Assembly: GCA_963576475.1 (NCBI GenBank)
Contig: OY754987.1
Coordinates: 8,674,666-8,738,665, forward strand
Direction: 5' to 3'
DNA: 64,000 nt
From: Molanna angustata
Taxonomy: Eukaryota > Arthropoda > Insecta > Trichoptera > Molannidae
The notes beneath the pieces were generated by a model that saw only the letters and a program-made list of their open reading frames with translations, made no database searches and had not been told where the DNA came from. Below are positions 32,353 through 44,594 of the stretch, in pieces (position 1 is the first letter of the stretch; every line of letters begins with the position of its first letter). The translations under genes and the position numbers were made by a program.

Positions 32353-33062
32353 ATCTGTTCTGAGGCAGTACCTACTGTTTCAATTTGCCCTGTGGTTACA
32401 TGTTTTTGAATACAAAATAATTAACAGAGATAATTTAACATAAACAGGAAAGAAAAAGAAAAGAAATATAATTAGAAAATTTACCGTGAACTCTCATTTA
32501 ATTTAGCCCATATAATTTTAGTGGAAATGATGGATGAACCAAGCTGTGATATACGACATTTTCAGGTTATGAAGGCAGAGAGCAGTGAATTATGTTAGGA
32601 TATTTAACAGGACATGAGCAGATTGTATTCTACCATTTCTTTTCAGCCAGTTACATATATCTTAACATAAAAATATAAACCGATAAAGTAAATTTTGACA
32701 TTTCATTATTCTAGTATTATTATTTTTATCATAATATGCAAACCCGTTGTTGTCAATGTGGCGTTTGGTTCACTTTGCTGGGACACGGCGTGATGGCTTT
32801 GTATTGTGGTACTGCTTCTCTGGACCAATTTGATTCAAAATTTTGATTATATATTATTTCAAAACTTCTGGCTTACCTGCTTTTCATTCGTTCCGACTGT
32901 AAATCTCGTCCAAAACGTATAATTTTCCCGGCGTATATATTATTTAATTCGTACGTAAAATTCTATAATTCTATCAGTTCAACGTTTTTTCCATTACATT
33001 TTTCTACCCTGGCATACGTTAGACCACAGATGTTTTTTCATCGTATTTCAGATTAATGTACA
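32353..33062. other. Stretch without a recognised gene, unit 1
   Basis: Expected to hold the 5' half of the LINE (endonuclease), but I find no endonuclease frame, so the element is 5'-truncated near 32450. GGCGTTTGGTTC and GGGACACGGCGTGATGGCTT near 32760-32795 resemble the end of an RTE-like LINE. The identical copy is 39846-40555. Confidence 0.4.
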
Positions 33063-33065
33063 ATA

Positions 33066-34500
33066 TAGGTTGTTCGGAAAGTTATTTCGCAATATATAAA
33101 TTATTTGTATTTTTTCACAGGCAATGTCATACGAAAAAGCCGCATATTCATTATATACGTCTATTGAATTTTAACGCAAAAAATTGTATACAGGATCTCG
33201 GGACTTTTTTTCTTTTAAGTCACTTAAATCTAATATAGGCTATTTTCCCCCCTCCCTAGACTTGCTCGCGATTTTAATAGCATATCGTTGACTAGACCTC
33301 TTGTACTCATTTTTTCAGAATTTAATGAATTCAAAAAATATATTTTCTTGCCTTGATTTGCGGAGCTTGTGCAATCTATGCTCACATAGTATTCAATGCG
33401 GGAAAGATATCAGTGTATGTATGTATGTACTGCGAATTTGATGTTTTGTTTCTTACCTACCTCAGTGTATATTTTGTAAACAAGCGAAGGAAAATCAAAT
33501 TGTCTGTATTTTGTACCTACTACCTTGCATGCTTTTGAATTGATTTTGTAATTTTTGAACTTTATAATTTTGAACTTTATAATTTTTGAACTTTATTATT
33601 TTTTTAAAGGTGAATCGTGGAGAATAATTATAGGTTTATTCCTGTTTGTTTTACCTAAATAAACAAATAAAAAAAATATATATAAAAATAAAAATATTTT
33701 TATGGTTGATATGGCAACACTCATTGGTGAAAAAGTTCGTTCGATACTGTTTTGTACCCAATAAAAGATAGAAATTCGAAAACAGCATTTACAGCATATT
33801 TTACTCTCGAAAAGGTACTATGCTGATCAAAATGCGATGAGATCATGTGAAAGCACTTATGGAGATATATCTACATATTGTCAAAACTGGTTTGCAAAAT
33901 TACGTTCCAGCAATTTGTTCATTGCTTGTTCCTTATTTGATCGTGATACATCTTCCGGCAAGTTCATTCATTTCATTCATTTCCGTGTCCAGACCCTATA
34001 TGCGCCCTTTCCAATATTTTGCGGCCGTCACAGGCTTGTCGTTTGCAGCCAGGAGGTTCGCCTCATTGCAAAAGGCTCCCCCATGAGTGGGCACATCAGC
34101 AGGTGCGCCGCGTTTTGCTCTTCTCCACATTCGCACGTCACATCCTGCTCATCATCCAGCAGTTCCCATCTCTGCATGTTGACCCTACATCTACTCACAC
34201 CCGTTCTGAGTCTGTTCAGGTCTTTCCAAGTCCCGTATGGGAGTTGGTGTCCGGTTGGGAGGGCCTCGCTTGGGTTTAACCATTCGTTCTCGTCCCAACC
34301 TGTTCCCGCCACAGCTCGATTCTAACGAGAAAATTAACAGATTATTTCCGGCAATTTGAAGATGCATCACGATCTGGAAGGCCAATCGAAACCGATGAAG
34401 ACAAAATGACATTATTTGATGAAAAACACCGAATAACAACTACACCTGAAAATCAAATGTGGACGCTTCTACATATTGGAAATCAATTTGAAATTCTCTT
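33066..34500 (+). pseudogene. mariner transposon fragment, split by a LINE, unit 1
   Basis: TAGGTTGTTCGGAAAGTTAT at 33066 is a mariner-type terminal repeat starting at TA. From 33754 the frame reads KIEIRKQHLQHILLSKRYYA, DQNAMRSCESTYGDISTYCQ, NWFAKLRS. After the LINE insertion it resumes as FEDASRSGRPIETDEDKMTL, FDEKHRITT (34358-34440). ETYGD..S...CQNWFAK.RS......EDA.RSGRP.E.DEDK......E..RITT is the N-terminal helix-turn-helix region of mariner transposases. The catalytic DDD domain and right TIR are missing. There is about 500 bp of extra sequence between TIR and coding start. Confidence 0.85.
33906..34358 (-). pseudogene. LINE C-terminal fragment inserted in mariner, unit 1
   Basis: Insert 33919-34345 encodes, on the minus strand, AGTGWDENEWLNPSEALPTG, TWKDLNRLRTGVSRCRVNMQ, RWELLDDEQDVTCECGEEQN, AAHLLMCPLMGEPFAMRRTS. 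LNRLRTG..RC......W.......C.CG..Q...HLL.CP is the cysteine-rich extreme C-terminus of several insect LINE polymerases. The flanks TTCCAGCAATTTG (33906-33918) and TTCCGGCAATTTG (34346-34358) are a 13-bp target duplication with one later change, so the LINE landed in an existing mariner coding region. Confidence 0.85.
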
Positions 34501-34689
34501 CTCCATGGCTATATCCCAACTGTTGGGGTCAGCTCTCCTTGTCCTTATATAATAGGTCCTTCTGTCTTGTATTATGTCACTTAGGCCATGTCTCTGCAGT
34601 TGGTTTTATCTTTGCACGATACAGAAATCCTTCGCTCTTTCTATACATATATTTTTAAATATATTTTGTCTCTTAAATAAATTATACTT

Positions 34690-34830
34690 TTAGGTGAGAC
34701 GAGACTATTATGTGGGCATATGAGTCGTACTTTTTTTAAGGTTAAGGCTACGCAAACCTGTCACTGATTACCTCACATTGTGGGATATGCCGCGATGGTA
34801 TGAACGAATGAATAAATGAAAAAAAAAATA
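34690..34830 (+). mobile_element. LINE 3' end with AATG-type tail, unit 1
   Basis: TAGGTGAGACGAGACT, ACCTCACATTGTGGGATATG, CCGCGATGGTATGAACGAAT, GAATAAATG. The reversed version (CATACCATCACGGCATATCC, CACAATGTGGGGTAACC) occurs at 54475-54640. It is a 3' UTR of an RTE-like family distinct from 61135-61640. The copy is at 42183-42323. Confidence 0.6.
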
Positions 34831-34847
34831 GTCAAAACTTCTCAATA

Positions 34848-35285
34848 GATGGCATTACAAAAAAGTTTCTTCGTTACTTCATAGATGGCAATAGTAATAA
34901 TGTCATATTTTCATACTATCTATTTCACGTTATTAAAATATATTATAGAACTTTCAAAATTGTATTGCACGTCCTATTCTGATTCATCTAAATTTATCCG
35001 TCTGAATTATAGTATATGAGAAATGTCAAAAAGTTGACTGCATTTATACGGGATTGATTACGTCAAACCGCGCGGATAAAATCCTTTTATCCACGGTCGC
35101 CCGTTGATTTAAACGTTTTCTTATTCCGAAACGAATTATAATAGGACATAACAAGAAGACATTGCGTTGCGCAAGCGTATAAAGTGATCACGTGAACCTG
35201 CCAGTGACAGGTCGTAAGCTCTGTAGGTGCCTTGAGTTCCTGGTTTTTCTATAGTATTCCAATTTCGTCTCTATTAAGATGATAA
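34848..35285 (+). mobile_element. Repeat family F, near-complete copy, unit 1
   Basis: Starts TCTCAATAGATGGCATTACA, GTTTCTTCGTTACTTCATAG, passes TTGCGCAAGCGTATAAAGTG and GACAGGTCGTAAGCTCTGTA, and ends CGTCTCTATTAAGATG. The short termini TCTCAATAGA / TCTATTRAGA are inverted. No coding capacity. It contains GGATAAAATCCTTTTATCC, a small palindrome (35093-35111), in a CGCGCGG context. The copy is at 42341-42778. Confidence 0.7.
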
Positions 35286-35566
35286 AAATCTGTCAATTTT
35301 TGTTAAATGGAAACACTTATATTATTTACATATTATTTTGAATTCACTACAAATAGAGTGGAAAAAACTGTTTTATTTTTCAGGAGAGTATTTAGTGAGA
35401 TGAAACAAATTTATTAATTCCTGAGACATTGAATTTAATTATCGGTATCGACGGTCTCTGATTATGTGAAAAACCTTGGAATTAATTTTCGTCTTTAATT
35501 TCCCAAAAAAAAACGAAATGACTTTCCGATCAACCCAATGAATCCGTGTGTATGTATTTTTTTTTT

Positions 35567-35889
35567 CTAATTCTCTGATTCTTTTACACATTGAGATGGT
35601 TTGGTCACATGGGGAGAATGAATGAGTAGCGCCTGACAAAGAAAATATACAGAGCGGAAAGGAATGGAATGAGAGGTCGGGGACGCCCAAGAAAGGATGG
35701 CACGACCATGTGAACGAAATTTTGAAAGACGAAAATGTTAGAAGTGTGAGCAATAGACGAACATGTATGAGACGATGCATGAATGTGGACGAGGCGAGGG
35801 ATGCGTGCCAGGATAGAAAATTGTGGCGTTCGGTTCTCTCTGCCTACCCCGCAAGGGACATGGCGTGATGGTATGTATGTATGTATGTA
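35567..35889 (+). pseudogene. RTE-like LINE 3' fragment, unit 2 copy
   Basis: Same sequence as 28813-29135, with the same in-frame stop and the same frameshift, so both lesions predate the duplication. Confidence 0.85.
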
Positions 35890-37413
35890 TCTGAATCTAT
35901 ATTTTATGTTTTTATATTTCATCAATGTGTATATTTTTATTTGTTTCTATATTTCATATTTGTGTGAAATTAATTATTGTAAGTATATATTGTAACATGT
36001 ATATGGCTCTTGCCGTATATTTTGTAAATAAATAAATAAATAAATATTTGATGCTCTATCGTCAATAAGTTCTTAATATATTAACACCCGTATTCCGAGA
36101 CAAAAGATTGGGGCCTGAGGCCTCTTCGATCCTCATGTTTTCCTTAAATACGGGTGTACGTTTTGATGATATCCTTGTATGGCGTAGGATAAATAGCTAT
36201 TGACAGTCTTGAATTAAAAAATAATGTATTTTTATTAAAAAGAAACAAAATACCTTGACCATTTTCTAAAACGTACGATATAGAAGAATTTATACACTGA
36301 AAAAAATATTATGAAAATCGGACTGGCTACCTGCGTTTTAGCCAAACCTTGGTAATCAGTAATAAATGTTTATCTATTTATGACTGTACTGCACAAAACC
36401 AAATGTTTTGTAGTCACTATAGCTTGGTTAATTTTAACATGAAATTTTGTTACAATAAACAAAAAAAAATCAGTGTAATTAGTTTTATATAAACCACCTC
36501 ATTAGGCTTATCGTGTTCCAAGGTGGTAAATAATTATACTAAATTATAATGGAGTTTTAAAAATATTTATGATTCAGTAGCCACTTTACATTGATTGATT
36601 CTTCGCCAGTAAAAAATGTCTTTCAAATAAATACTAACGTAATTCTTGTTTATGATATTTTCTTGTTGAAACTTTTCATCCTTCATGAAGCATCACAAAA
36701 GTGGCATTTCTAAGAAAATTAAAACACTTCATCTCGTGTTTTCAAAAGGGTAATTCAGTAGGTACAAGATATCGATAGTATAACACAAACGATAAGTCAG
36801 AAAAGGATTTCTTATAATTTTCTTGTAAATATTCTGCTAATGCTACTCCTAGTATCTATTGGCTTCTCAAAGGACTACTAGATTCCTCTTGGAAGCTGGA
36901 CGAATTTAAAAAACGGCGTATTATGGTTTGAGCCTTTGGCGTCAGTGATCCTGTTTAGTAAAACAGATTGATAACCTCCAGATGTGCCAAAGCACGAGTC
37001 TTTTTGTCCCAAACTGGAAATAACCTTGTTCATTAGGGCAACTCAGCTGTAATTCAATTGTTTATTATTGGTCCCAGATAAGTATATAGTACTTTATTGT
37101 TCAAATTAATATTATTATTTATTAATTTTATTTAATTTTTATTTTTTCACACCTTTATAAAAAAACGACAATTATAAAGATTACCGCTGCCCAACTAGGT
37201 AACCCTGTTCTAGGGCTAGCAGTTTACAATTTTACCAAATCAAATATTTAACATTTCGTTTTTACATAATCACTGAGTATTTTACAAACAAATATTTTAG
37301 CGGACACCAAACATCACAACACAACAAATTACAATATTTACATAATGAAATGAAATTATTTATTTCCATTTTTTTGCACATATATGTATCTACGTAGCAA
37401 TAACAAAAAAATA

Positions 37414-37899
37414 ACTATATTTTAAAAATACTTATTTATTTTATTTTTTTATTTTATTTTTAATATATTTTATAATACAAATCAATATATAAATTCACTA
37501 GTAATAATATTCTTACATATTTTTCCCTGCAGTACCTCATCAAAAAGATTACAATCTTGTGCTTGATGAGGGAAGCACTTATAACAAAATAAAAAATATC
37601 AATACAAAGCAAAGTCAACATAAAAGTAAAATTAATTAAATCAAATCATACATGAACAAAAAAAATCAAATAAACATCATAAAAAGGTTGAAAATAAATA
37701 AAAAAGAAGAATACTCAAATGAGAAAACATATCAGAATACATATTCAAACCAAAAAAAAGAAAAACATGAAAATAATTGAAAAATGAGTAATATAGCATT
37801 ATAGACGATTCAAATATATCAAAACACATATTCAAAAATAAAAAAAGAAAATACTGGAAATTGAAACAAATCAAAACAACAAAATTGAAAACTACTATT
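37414..37899 (-). mobile_element. 3' UTR of the Jockey/CR1-like LINE, unit 2
   Basis: Copy of 30660-31145, including the stem-loop at 37535-37571. Confidence 0.7.
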
Positions 37900-39845
37900 T
37901 TAGAAAGTTAAGTGCAATTTTAATTTATGTTTAAATTTTTTAAATTCTTTTATCTGCTTTAATTCATTTGGGAGGCAATTGAAAAATTTTATTCCCAAAT
38001 AAATGTAGTTGTTTTGTAATTGTCCTGTATTACATTTGGGTATTTTAAAATAATTTTGGAATCGCAGAGACTTATTTTTTTCAATTTTTTGTATAACATT
38101 ATCTTTGAAAATTTGCAAAATAGACACTTTTTTATAAATATTATCTACTTTGGGTACTTTGAACATGTCAAATAGTGTTGTAGTGGGGAAAGTGCGTGTT
38201 TTCTTAAGTATAACCTTTATGATTAATTTTTGTACAACTCTAACTTGGTTTAAAATATTGTCATATGCTCCTCCCCAACCAACGATTCCATAAATAAGCA
38301 AGGAATGGACCGTCGCATAATAGATGTTTTTTAGGTTTTTTAAATTTAATACATCTCTTAGTCTTATGAAAATATAAATACATTTCCTTATTCGTTTAAC
38401 TAAGTCACCTAAATGCGCTTTCCATTTCATGTTTTGGTCAATAATAATACCGAGGTATTTTATCTTTGAGGTTGATCGTAGTGTTGAGCAAATTTCGCGG
38501 CAGTTGCTGGTGTTGCAATTATTATGATGTATGGTTATTTTCAAATCCAGATCTGTTTTCAGTTTATTAATAGAGAATGGGATAAAGTGTGTTTTTTCGG
38601 TATTTAATGATAGAAGATTCGTATCAAACCAGTTTTTTAACATATTGATGTCGGAATTCGCTAGTTCACAAACCGTATTCCATGCACCCCCCTCAATTAC
38701 TATAACTGTGTCATCAGCATAGGATATTATTTTTCCATTTAACTGCTGTTTAAATATATCATTGACATAGACAGTAAATAATAGAGGGCCCAGCACTGTA
38801 CCTTGTGGGATACCAAAACAGCTTGTTTCCACTCTACTGCAGACATCATTTATCTTCACTAGTTGTGGACGTTGGTGTAGATAGCTTGCAATCCATTCAA
38901 GTGCTTTATCATTTATACCAACACTTTTTAATCTAGATATCAGCTTCGCATGTGAGATACTATCAAATGCCTTTTTTAAATCTATAAAAATACCGATACA
39001 TTTTGACTGTTTATCTAATGAACGTTGTATAATACTTGTTAATTTTGCAATTGCATCTTGTGTACTTCTATTTTCCATAAAGCCGAATTGATTTTCATGA
39101 ATTATATTGTTGCATTTGATGAACTGAGTCATACGCTTTTTAACTATTTTTCAAAAATTTTGGCAAGGTTTGAGATGATTGATATGGGTCGGTAATTTGA
39201 TATTTCTTCAGGATTGCCCGATTTTAATATCGGAGTTATTAGTGATTTTTTATAATTTGTTGGAAATATTCCACTCTGAAAACTGATATTCAGGATATGA
39301 GCTATTGGTTTGGAAATTTGTTTATTTACATATTTTAGCGTCTCGACGGTCAATCCGTCAAATCCTGGGGCAGAACCTCCCTTCAAGTTAGTGATAGTAT
39401 TTTCGATTTCGTCTCTCGTGGTCGGTTGAAATTTATTAATTTTATTTTTATTCTCGGTATTGGAGTTTAGTTCATGTTCCGTATTTTGTGAATGGATTAG
39501 ACTAGCAAGATTTTTTCCTACATTAGCAATATGATGGTTGAATACATTGGCTGCAAGAGAAGGATTATCTTTACAGCATATCTTTATGTTGTCATGGCTA
39601 ATTGTGTTTATTGTGTTATTCTTGATATTTCTTTTATCGATTATCTCATTGATAATAGTCCATATTCTTTTGCTATTGTTTTCTACCATTTCCAATTTTT
39701 GCTTATAAAAGTTCTCTTTCGTATTTTTTATTAGGTATGCTAGTTTGTTTTTGTACGCCTTAAATGTCTTTTTAAATTTAAATTTTATCATAAACATAGT
39801 ATGTACAATGGTTCCTATTTGGAAATTTATTGCGTCACTAGACAA
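37900..39845 (-). pseudogene. Jockey/CR1-like LINE polymerase, unit 2, most complete copy
   Basis: Two adjoining minus-strand frames together give about 640 residues of a non-LTR reverse transcriptase. 39845-39144 encodes the linker and RT start (GSAPGFDGLTVETLKYVNKQ, SNYRPISIISNLAKIFEK, stop). 39132-37900 continues with HENQFGFMENRSTQDAI, IFIDLKKAFDSISHAKLISR (first catalytic Asp), GIPQGTVLGPLLFTVYVNDI, ISYADDTVIV (YADD centre), the thumb and a CR1/Jockey-like C-terminus ending LKLHLTF. One base is missing from an A-run near 39146-39152, which shifts the frame. This is the only clear inactivating lesion in the RT part. The apurinic endonuclease domain expected upstream is absent, so the copy is 5'-truncated. 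The clade within Jockey/CR1 is not resolved by eye. It would act in target-primed reverse transcription if intact. Confidence 0.9.
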
Positions 39846-40558
39846 ATCTGTTCTGAGGCAGTACCTACTGTTTCAATTTGCCCTGTGGTTACATGTTTTT
39901 GAATACAAAATAATTAACAGAGATAATTTAACATAAACAGGAAAGAAAAAGAAAAGAAATATAATTAGAAAATTTACCGTGAACTCTCATTTAATTTAGC
40001 CCATATAATTTTAGTGGAAATGATGGATGAACCAAGCTGTGATATACGACATTTTCAGGTTATGAAGGCAGAGAGCAGTGAATTATGTTAGGATATTTAA
40101 CAGGACATGAGCAGATTGTATTCTACCATTTCTTTTCAGCCAGTTACATATATCTTAACATAAAAATATAAACCGATAAAGTAAATTTTGACATTTCATT
40201 ATTCTAGTATTATTATTTTTATCATAATATGCAAACCCGTTGTTGTCAATGTGGCGTTTGGTTCACTTTGCTGGGACACGGCGTGATGGCTTTGTATTGT
40301 GGTACTGCTTCTCTGGACCAATTTGATTCAAAATTTTGATTATATATTATTTCAAAACTTCTGGCTTACCTGCTTTTCATTCGTTCCGACTGTAAATCTC
40401 GTCCAAAACGTATAATTTTCCCGGCGTATATATTATTTAATTCGTACGTAAAATTCTATAATTCTATCAGTTCAACGTTTTTTCCATTACATTTTTCTAC
40501 CCTGGCATACGTTAGACCACAGATGTTTTTTCATCGTATTTCAGATTAATGTACAATA

Positions 40559-41993
40559 TAGGTTGTTCGGAAAGTTATTTCGCAATATATAAATTATTTG
40601 TATTTTTTCACAGGCAATGTCATACGAAAAAGCCGCATATTCATTATATACGTCTATTGAATTTTAACGCAAAAAATTGTATACAGGATCTCGGGACTTT
40701 TTTTCTTTTAAGTCACTTAAATCTAATATAGGCTATTTTCCCCCCTCCCTAGACTTGCTCGCGATTTTAATAGCATATCGTTGACTAGACCTCTTGTACT
40801 CATTTTTTCAGAATTTAATGAATTCAAAAAATATATTTTCTTGCCTTGATTTGCGGAGCTTGTGCAATCTATGCTCACATAGTATTCAATGCGGGAAAGA
40901 TATCAGTGTATGTATGTATGTACTGCGAATTTGATGTTTTGTTTCTTACCTACCTCAGTGTATATTTTGTAAACAAGCGAAGGAAAATCAAATTGTCTGT
41001 ATTTTGTACCTACTACCTTGCATGCTTTTGAATTGATTTTGTAATTTTTGAACTTTATAATTTTGAACTTTATAATTTTTGAACTTTATTATTTTTTTAA
41101 AGGTGAATCGTGGAGAATAATTATAGGTTTATTCCTGTTTGTTTTACCTAAATAAACAAATAAAAAAAATATATATAAAAATAAAAATATTTTTATGGTT
41201 GATATGGCAACACTCATTGGTGAAAAAGTTCGTTCGATACTGTTTTGTACCCAATAAAAGATAGAAATTCGAAAACAGCATTTACAGCATATTTTACTCT
41301 CGAAAAGGTACTATGCTGATCAAAATGCGATGAGATCATGTGAAAGCACTTATGGAGATATATCTACATATTGTCAAAACTGGTTTGCAAAATTACGTTC
41401 CAGCAATTTGTTCATTGCTTGTTCCTTATTTGATCGTGATACATCTTCCGGCAAGTTCATTCATTTCATTCATTTCCGTGTCCAGACCCTATATGCGCCC
41501 TTTCCAATATTTTGCGGCCGTCACAGGCTTGTCGTTTGCAGCCAGGAGGTTCGCCTCATTGCAAAAGGCTCCCCCATGAGTGGGCACATCAGCAGGTGCG
41601 CCGCGTTTTGCTCTTCTCCACATTCGCACGTCACATCCTGCTCATCATCCAGCAGTTCCCATCTCTGCATGTTGACCCTACATCTACTCACACCCGTTCT
41701 GAGTCTGTTCAGGTCTTTCCAAGTCCCGTATGGGAGTTGGTGTCCGGTTGGGAGGGCCTCGCTTGGGTTTAACCATTCGTTCTCGTCCCAACCTGTTCCC
41801 GCCACAGCTCGATTCTAACGAGAAAATTAACAGATTATTTCCGGCAATTTGAAGATGCATCACGATCTGGAAGGCCAATCGAAACCGATGAAGACAAAAT
41901 GACATTATTTGATGAAAAACACCGAATAACAACTACACCTGAAAATCAAATGTGGACGCTTCTACATATTGGAAATCAATTTGAAATTCTCTT
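40559..41993 (+). pseudogene. mariner transposon fragment, split by a LINE, unit 2
   Basis: Copy of 33066-34500. The TIR starts at 40559, the N-terminal transposase parts lie near 41247-41410 and 41851-41933, and the LINE lies between. Confidence 0.85.
41399..41851 (-). pseudogene. LINE C-terminal fragment in mariner, unit 2
   Basis: Copy of 33906-34358 with the same imperfect 13-bp target duplication (41399-41411 and 41839-41851), including the same single mismatch. Confidence 0.85.
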
Positions 41994-42340
41994 CTCCATG
42001 GCTATATCCCAACTGTTGGGGTCAGCTCTCCTTGTCCTTATATAATAGGTCCTTCTGTCTTGTATTATGTCACTTAGGCCATGTCTCTGCAGTTGGTTTT
42101 ATCTTTGCACGATACAGAAATCCTTCGCTCTTTCTATACATATATTTTTAAATATATTTTGTCTCTTAAATAAATTATACTTTTAGGTGAGACGAGACTA
42201 TTATGTGGGCATATGAGTCGTACTTTTTTTAAGGTTAAGGCTACGCAAACCTGTCACTGATTACCTCACATTGTGGGATATGCCGCGATGGTATGAACGA
42301 ATGAATAAATGAAAAAAAAAATAGTCAAAACTTCTCAATA

Positions 42341-42778
42341 GATGGCATTACAAAAAAGTTTCTTCGTTACTTCATAGATGGCAATAGTAATAATGTCATA
42401 TTTTCATACTATCTATTTCACGTTATTAAAATATATTATAGAACTTTCAAAATTGTATTGCACGTCCTATTCTGATTCATCTAAATTTATCCGTCTGAAT
42501 TATAGTATATGAGAAATGTCAAAAAGTTGACTGCATTTATACGGGATTGATTACGTCAAACCGCGCGGATAAAATCCTTTTATCCACGGTCGCCCGTTGA
42601 TTTAAACGTTTTCTTATTCCGAAACGAATTATAATAGGACATAACAAGAAGACATTGCGTTGCGCAAGCGTATAAAGTGATCACGTGAACCTGCCAGTGA
42701 CAGGTCGTAAGCTCTGTAGGTGCCTTGAGTTCCTGGTTTTTCTATAGTATTCCAATTTCGTCTCTATTAAGATGATAA
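42341..42778 (+). mobile_element. Repeat family F, unit 2 copy
   Basis: Copy of 34848-35285. Confidence 0.7.
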
Positions 42779-43279
42779 AAATCTGTCAATTTTTGTTAAA
42801 TGGAAACACTTATATTATTTACATATTATTTTGAATTCACTACAAATAGAGTGGAAAAAACTGTTTTATTTTTCAGGAGAGTATTTAGTGAGATGAAACA
42901 AATTTATTAATTCCTGAGACATTGAATTTAATTATCGGTATCGACGGTCTCTGATTATGTGAAAAACCTTGGAATTAATTTTCGTCTTTAATTTCCCAAA
43001 AAAAAACGAAATGACTTTCCGATCAACCCAATGAATCCGTGTGTATGTATTTATGTAGGTATGTTATTCGACACGGGGCAGTTTTCGATACACCAAGACG
43101 CTAAGGGAAAAAAACACCTTTCTACGTATTAATAAATATCAGTCACTGACGGAAAATAAATTGACGCAAAGATATCTTGTGTTTTATAGGCAACTTAAAC
43201 ATGAATCGATCCGAAAAACATCTTCGGTTATAATGTCAACATCGTTTTGGTCTTGTCGTATACTGGATTTCCTACTGGA

Positions 43280-44305
43280 CTAGTTGCATGTAACACATGG
43301 GATCCAACTGTCGACAGCGATAGTATGTATAGTTGAAGAATAAGTACCAAACCCATAAATACAAATTATTTATTATTTTATGATATTTAGTTTTCTATAC
43401 AACACATGTACCTAGGTAGTCAAGATAGGATAGTATGGAGGTCAGTCTTTTTTTCCTACCCGGAATATGAAAACAGCATGATGGTATATGTATATTGTAT
43501 GTTTAGAGATGAAGTATCAAACTATTAAGTCTTCTTTGATATTGTGTATAGGTGACTACCATACAAATTGTATGAAGCGATGTCGTCACTAAATTCAATT
43601 TTTATAAAAATTGTTAAAAAAAAATTGAGATGTACTGCTACAATGTTAATATTTTTTATATAAAATTAAATTATCTAGTTGGGGTGTTTCGGCTTTTTTC
43701 GATATTTAAAAAAAATGGAAATATAGGCAGTTAAACTCATAAATTTATCATAAAAAAAATACTTTTCTTAATAAAAAATGTTTGAGAAACCCTGGAATTT
43801 TTTTGAAAAAACTAATTTGAGATTTTGTATTTGTCTATGTTTATACCAATTTTCAGCGTTCTAGCTTTTATGGTTTCTGAGATATAGGGAAAAATAAAAT
43901 AAAAATTCAAAAGTTGATAACCCCTGACTGAAACAAAAATTCAAAATTCCGAGTATAAAAGTTTTGTAGGCCTGTAACTGTTTATATATTCTGAAATTTT
44001 AGGCTCTGTAAATTGAGCGGATCAAAAGTTATAAGGGGGGGACGGACACACACACACACAGACATACACACACACAGACACACAGACACACACACAGACA
44101 CACGAAATGTTCTACTCCGAATTCTAAGTAAATCCGTGTATGGAACATATATGCTGCGAAGCCTCTAAGTTAGTGTTTTTTGACTTCAAAGTTGGAAAAG
44201 CCGTGAAAAAAGTAGACCTCTCCATACAATTCTCGCGTATTCTGGCTTGATACATTGTCGATATGTTAAGAGAACAAAGTTCTCCTGAACAAATCGACAG
44301 TTGGA
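43280..44305 (-). mobile_element. Helitron-like element, family H, copy B (complete, 1,026 bp)
   Basis: On the minus strand it starts TCCAACTGTCGATTTG (44305) and ends TGTTACATGCAACTAG (43280). The element-strand flanks are A and T. It has the same subterminal repeat, the same AC/CAGACA microsatellite (44041-44103) and AGCATATATGTTCCATACAC block as copy A. There is no ORF of substance. Confidence 0.8.
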
Positions 44306-44315
44306 TTACTGGTTA

Positions 44316-44545
44316 AAATTGATAACACTCTGTGGTGTATTTGAATACGTGGTATTGCCCCCTTCCCCGATAAAGAGCATGAATACGGTAGAGACGCAAT
44401 TCGCGGCGTCTTGTCGCTTCCGCGCGCTATACAAATAGATAGGTATATAACAGTGTAAGTACTTGTTCGGCCAAGAGCTCTGCTACGAATAAACCAAATA
44501 TAAAGTAACATATGTGTTTAACATATAAACCCTACACCAGGACAA
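44316..44545 (+). mobile_element. Possible solo LTR
   Basis: TGATAACACTCTGTGGTGTA ... GAATAAACCAAATATAAAGT ... AAACCCTACA starts with TG and ends with CA. It contains a GC-richer stretch with a TATAACAGTG and an AATAAA-like signal, as in insect LTRs. No internal retroelement region or matching second LTR is in the window, and no clear target duplication is seen. Confidence 0.25.
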
Positions 44546-44594
44546 GACACACTGTATTTATGTATATATTTTTTTATTTATTCAAGTATTTGAA

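Larger units (their letters stand above)
28804..35557. repeat. Tandem segmental duplication, unit 1 (6,754 bp)
   Basis: Everything from the T-run at 28803-28812 to 35557 is repeated directly at 35558-43050. The offset is 6,754 bp until 32037 and 7,493 bp from 32038 onward, because unit 1 lacks 739 bp present in unit 2 (38793-39531). Where I compared the copies I saw no other difference. The junction lies in a T-run (GTATGTATTTTTTTTTCTAA), giving only 2-3 bp of breakpoint homology. Confidence 0.95.
35558..43050. repeat. Tandem segmental duplication, unit 2 (7,493 bp)
   Basis: Second copy of 28804-35557, in the same orientation and directly abutting it. It keeps the 739 bp (38793-39531) missing from unit 1. 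After 43050 the sequence departs into TTATGTAGGTATG, where unit 1 ran into the T-run. Unit 2 therefore best represents the original locus. Confidence 0.95.

Noticed and set aside
33837..34325. A 162-codon plus-strand frame (repeated at 41330-41818)
   Set aside because: It is antisense to a recognisable LINE C-terminus and crosses from mariner into the LINE insert. It is a shadow frame.
28804..43050. A retrotransposon with long direct terminal repeats
   Set aside because: The repeated block is 7.5 kb, contains several unrelated elements in both orientations, and has no internal region between the copies. It is a tandem duplication, not LTRs.
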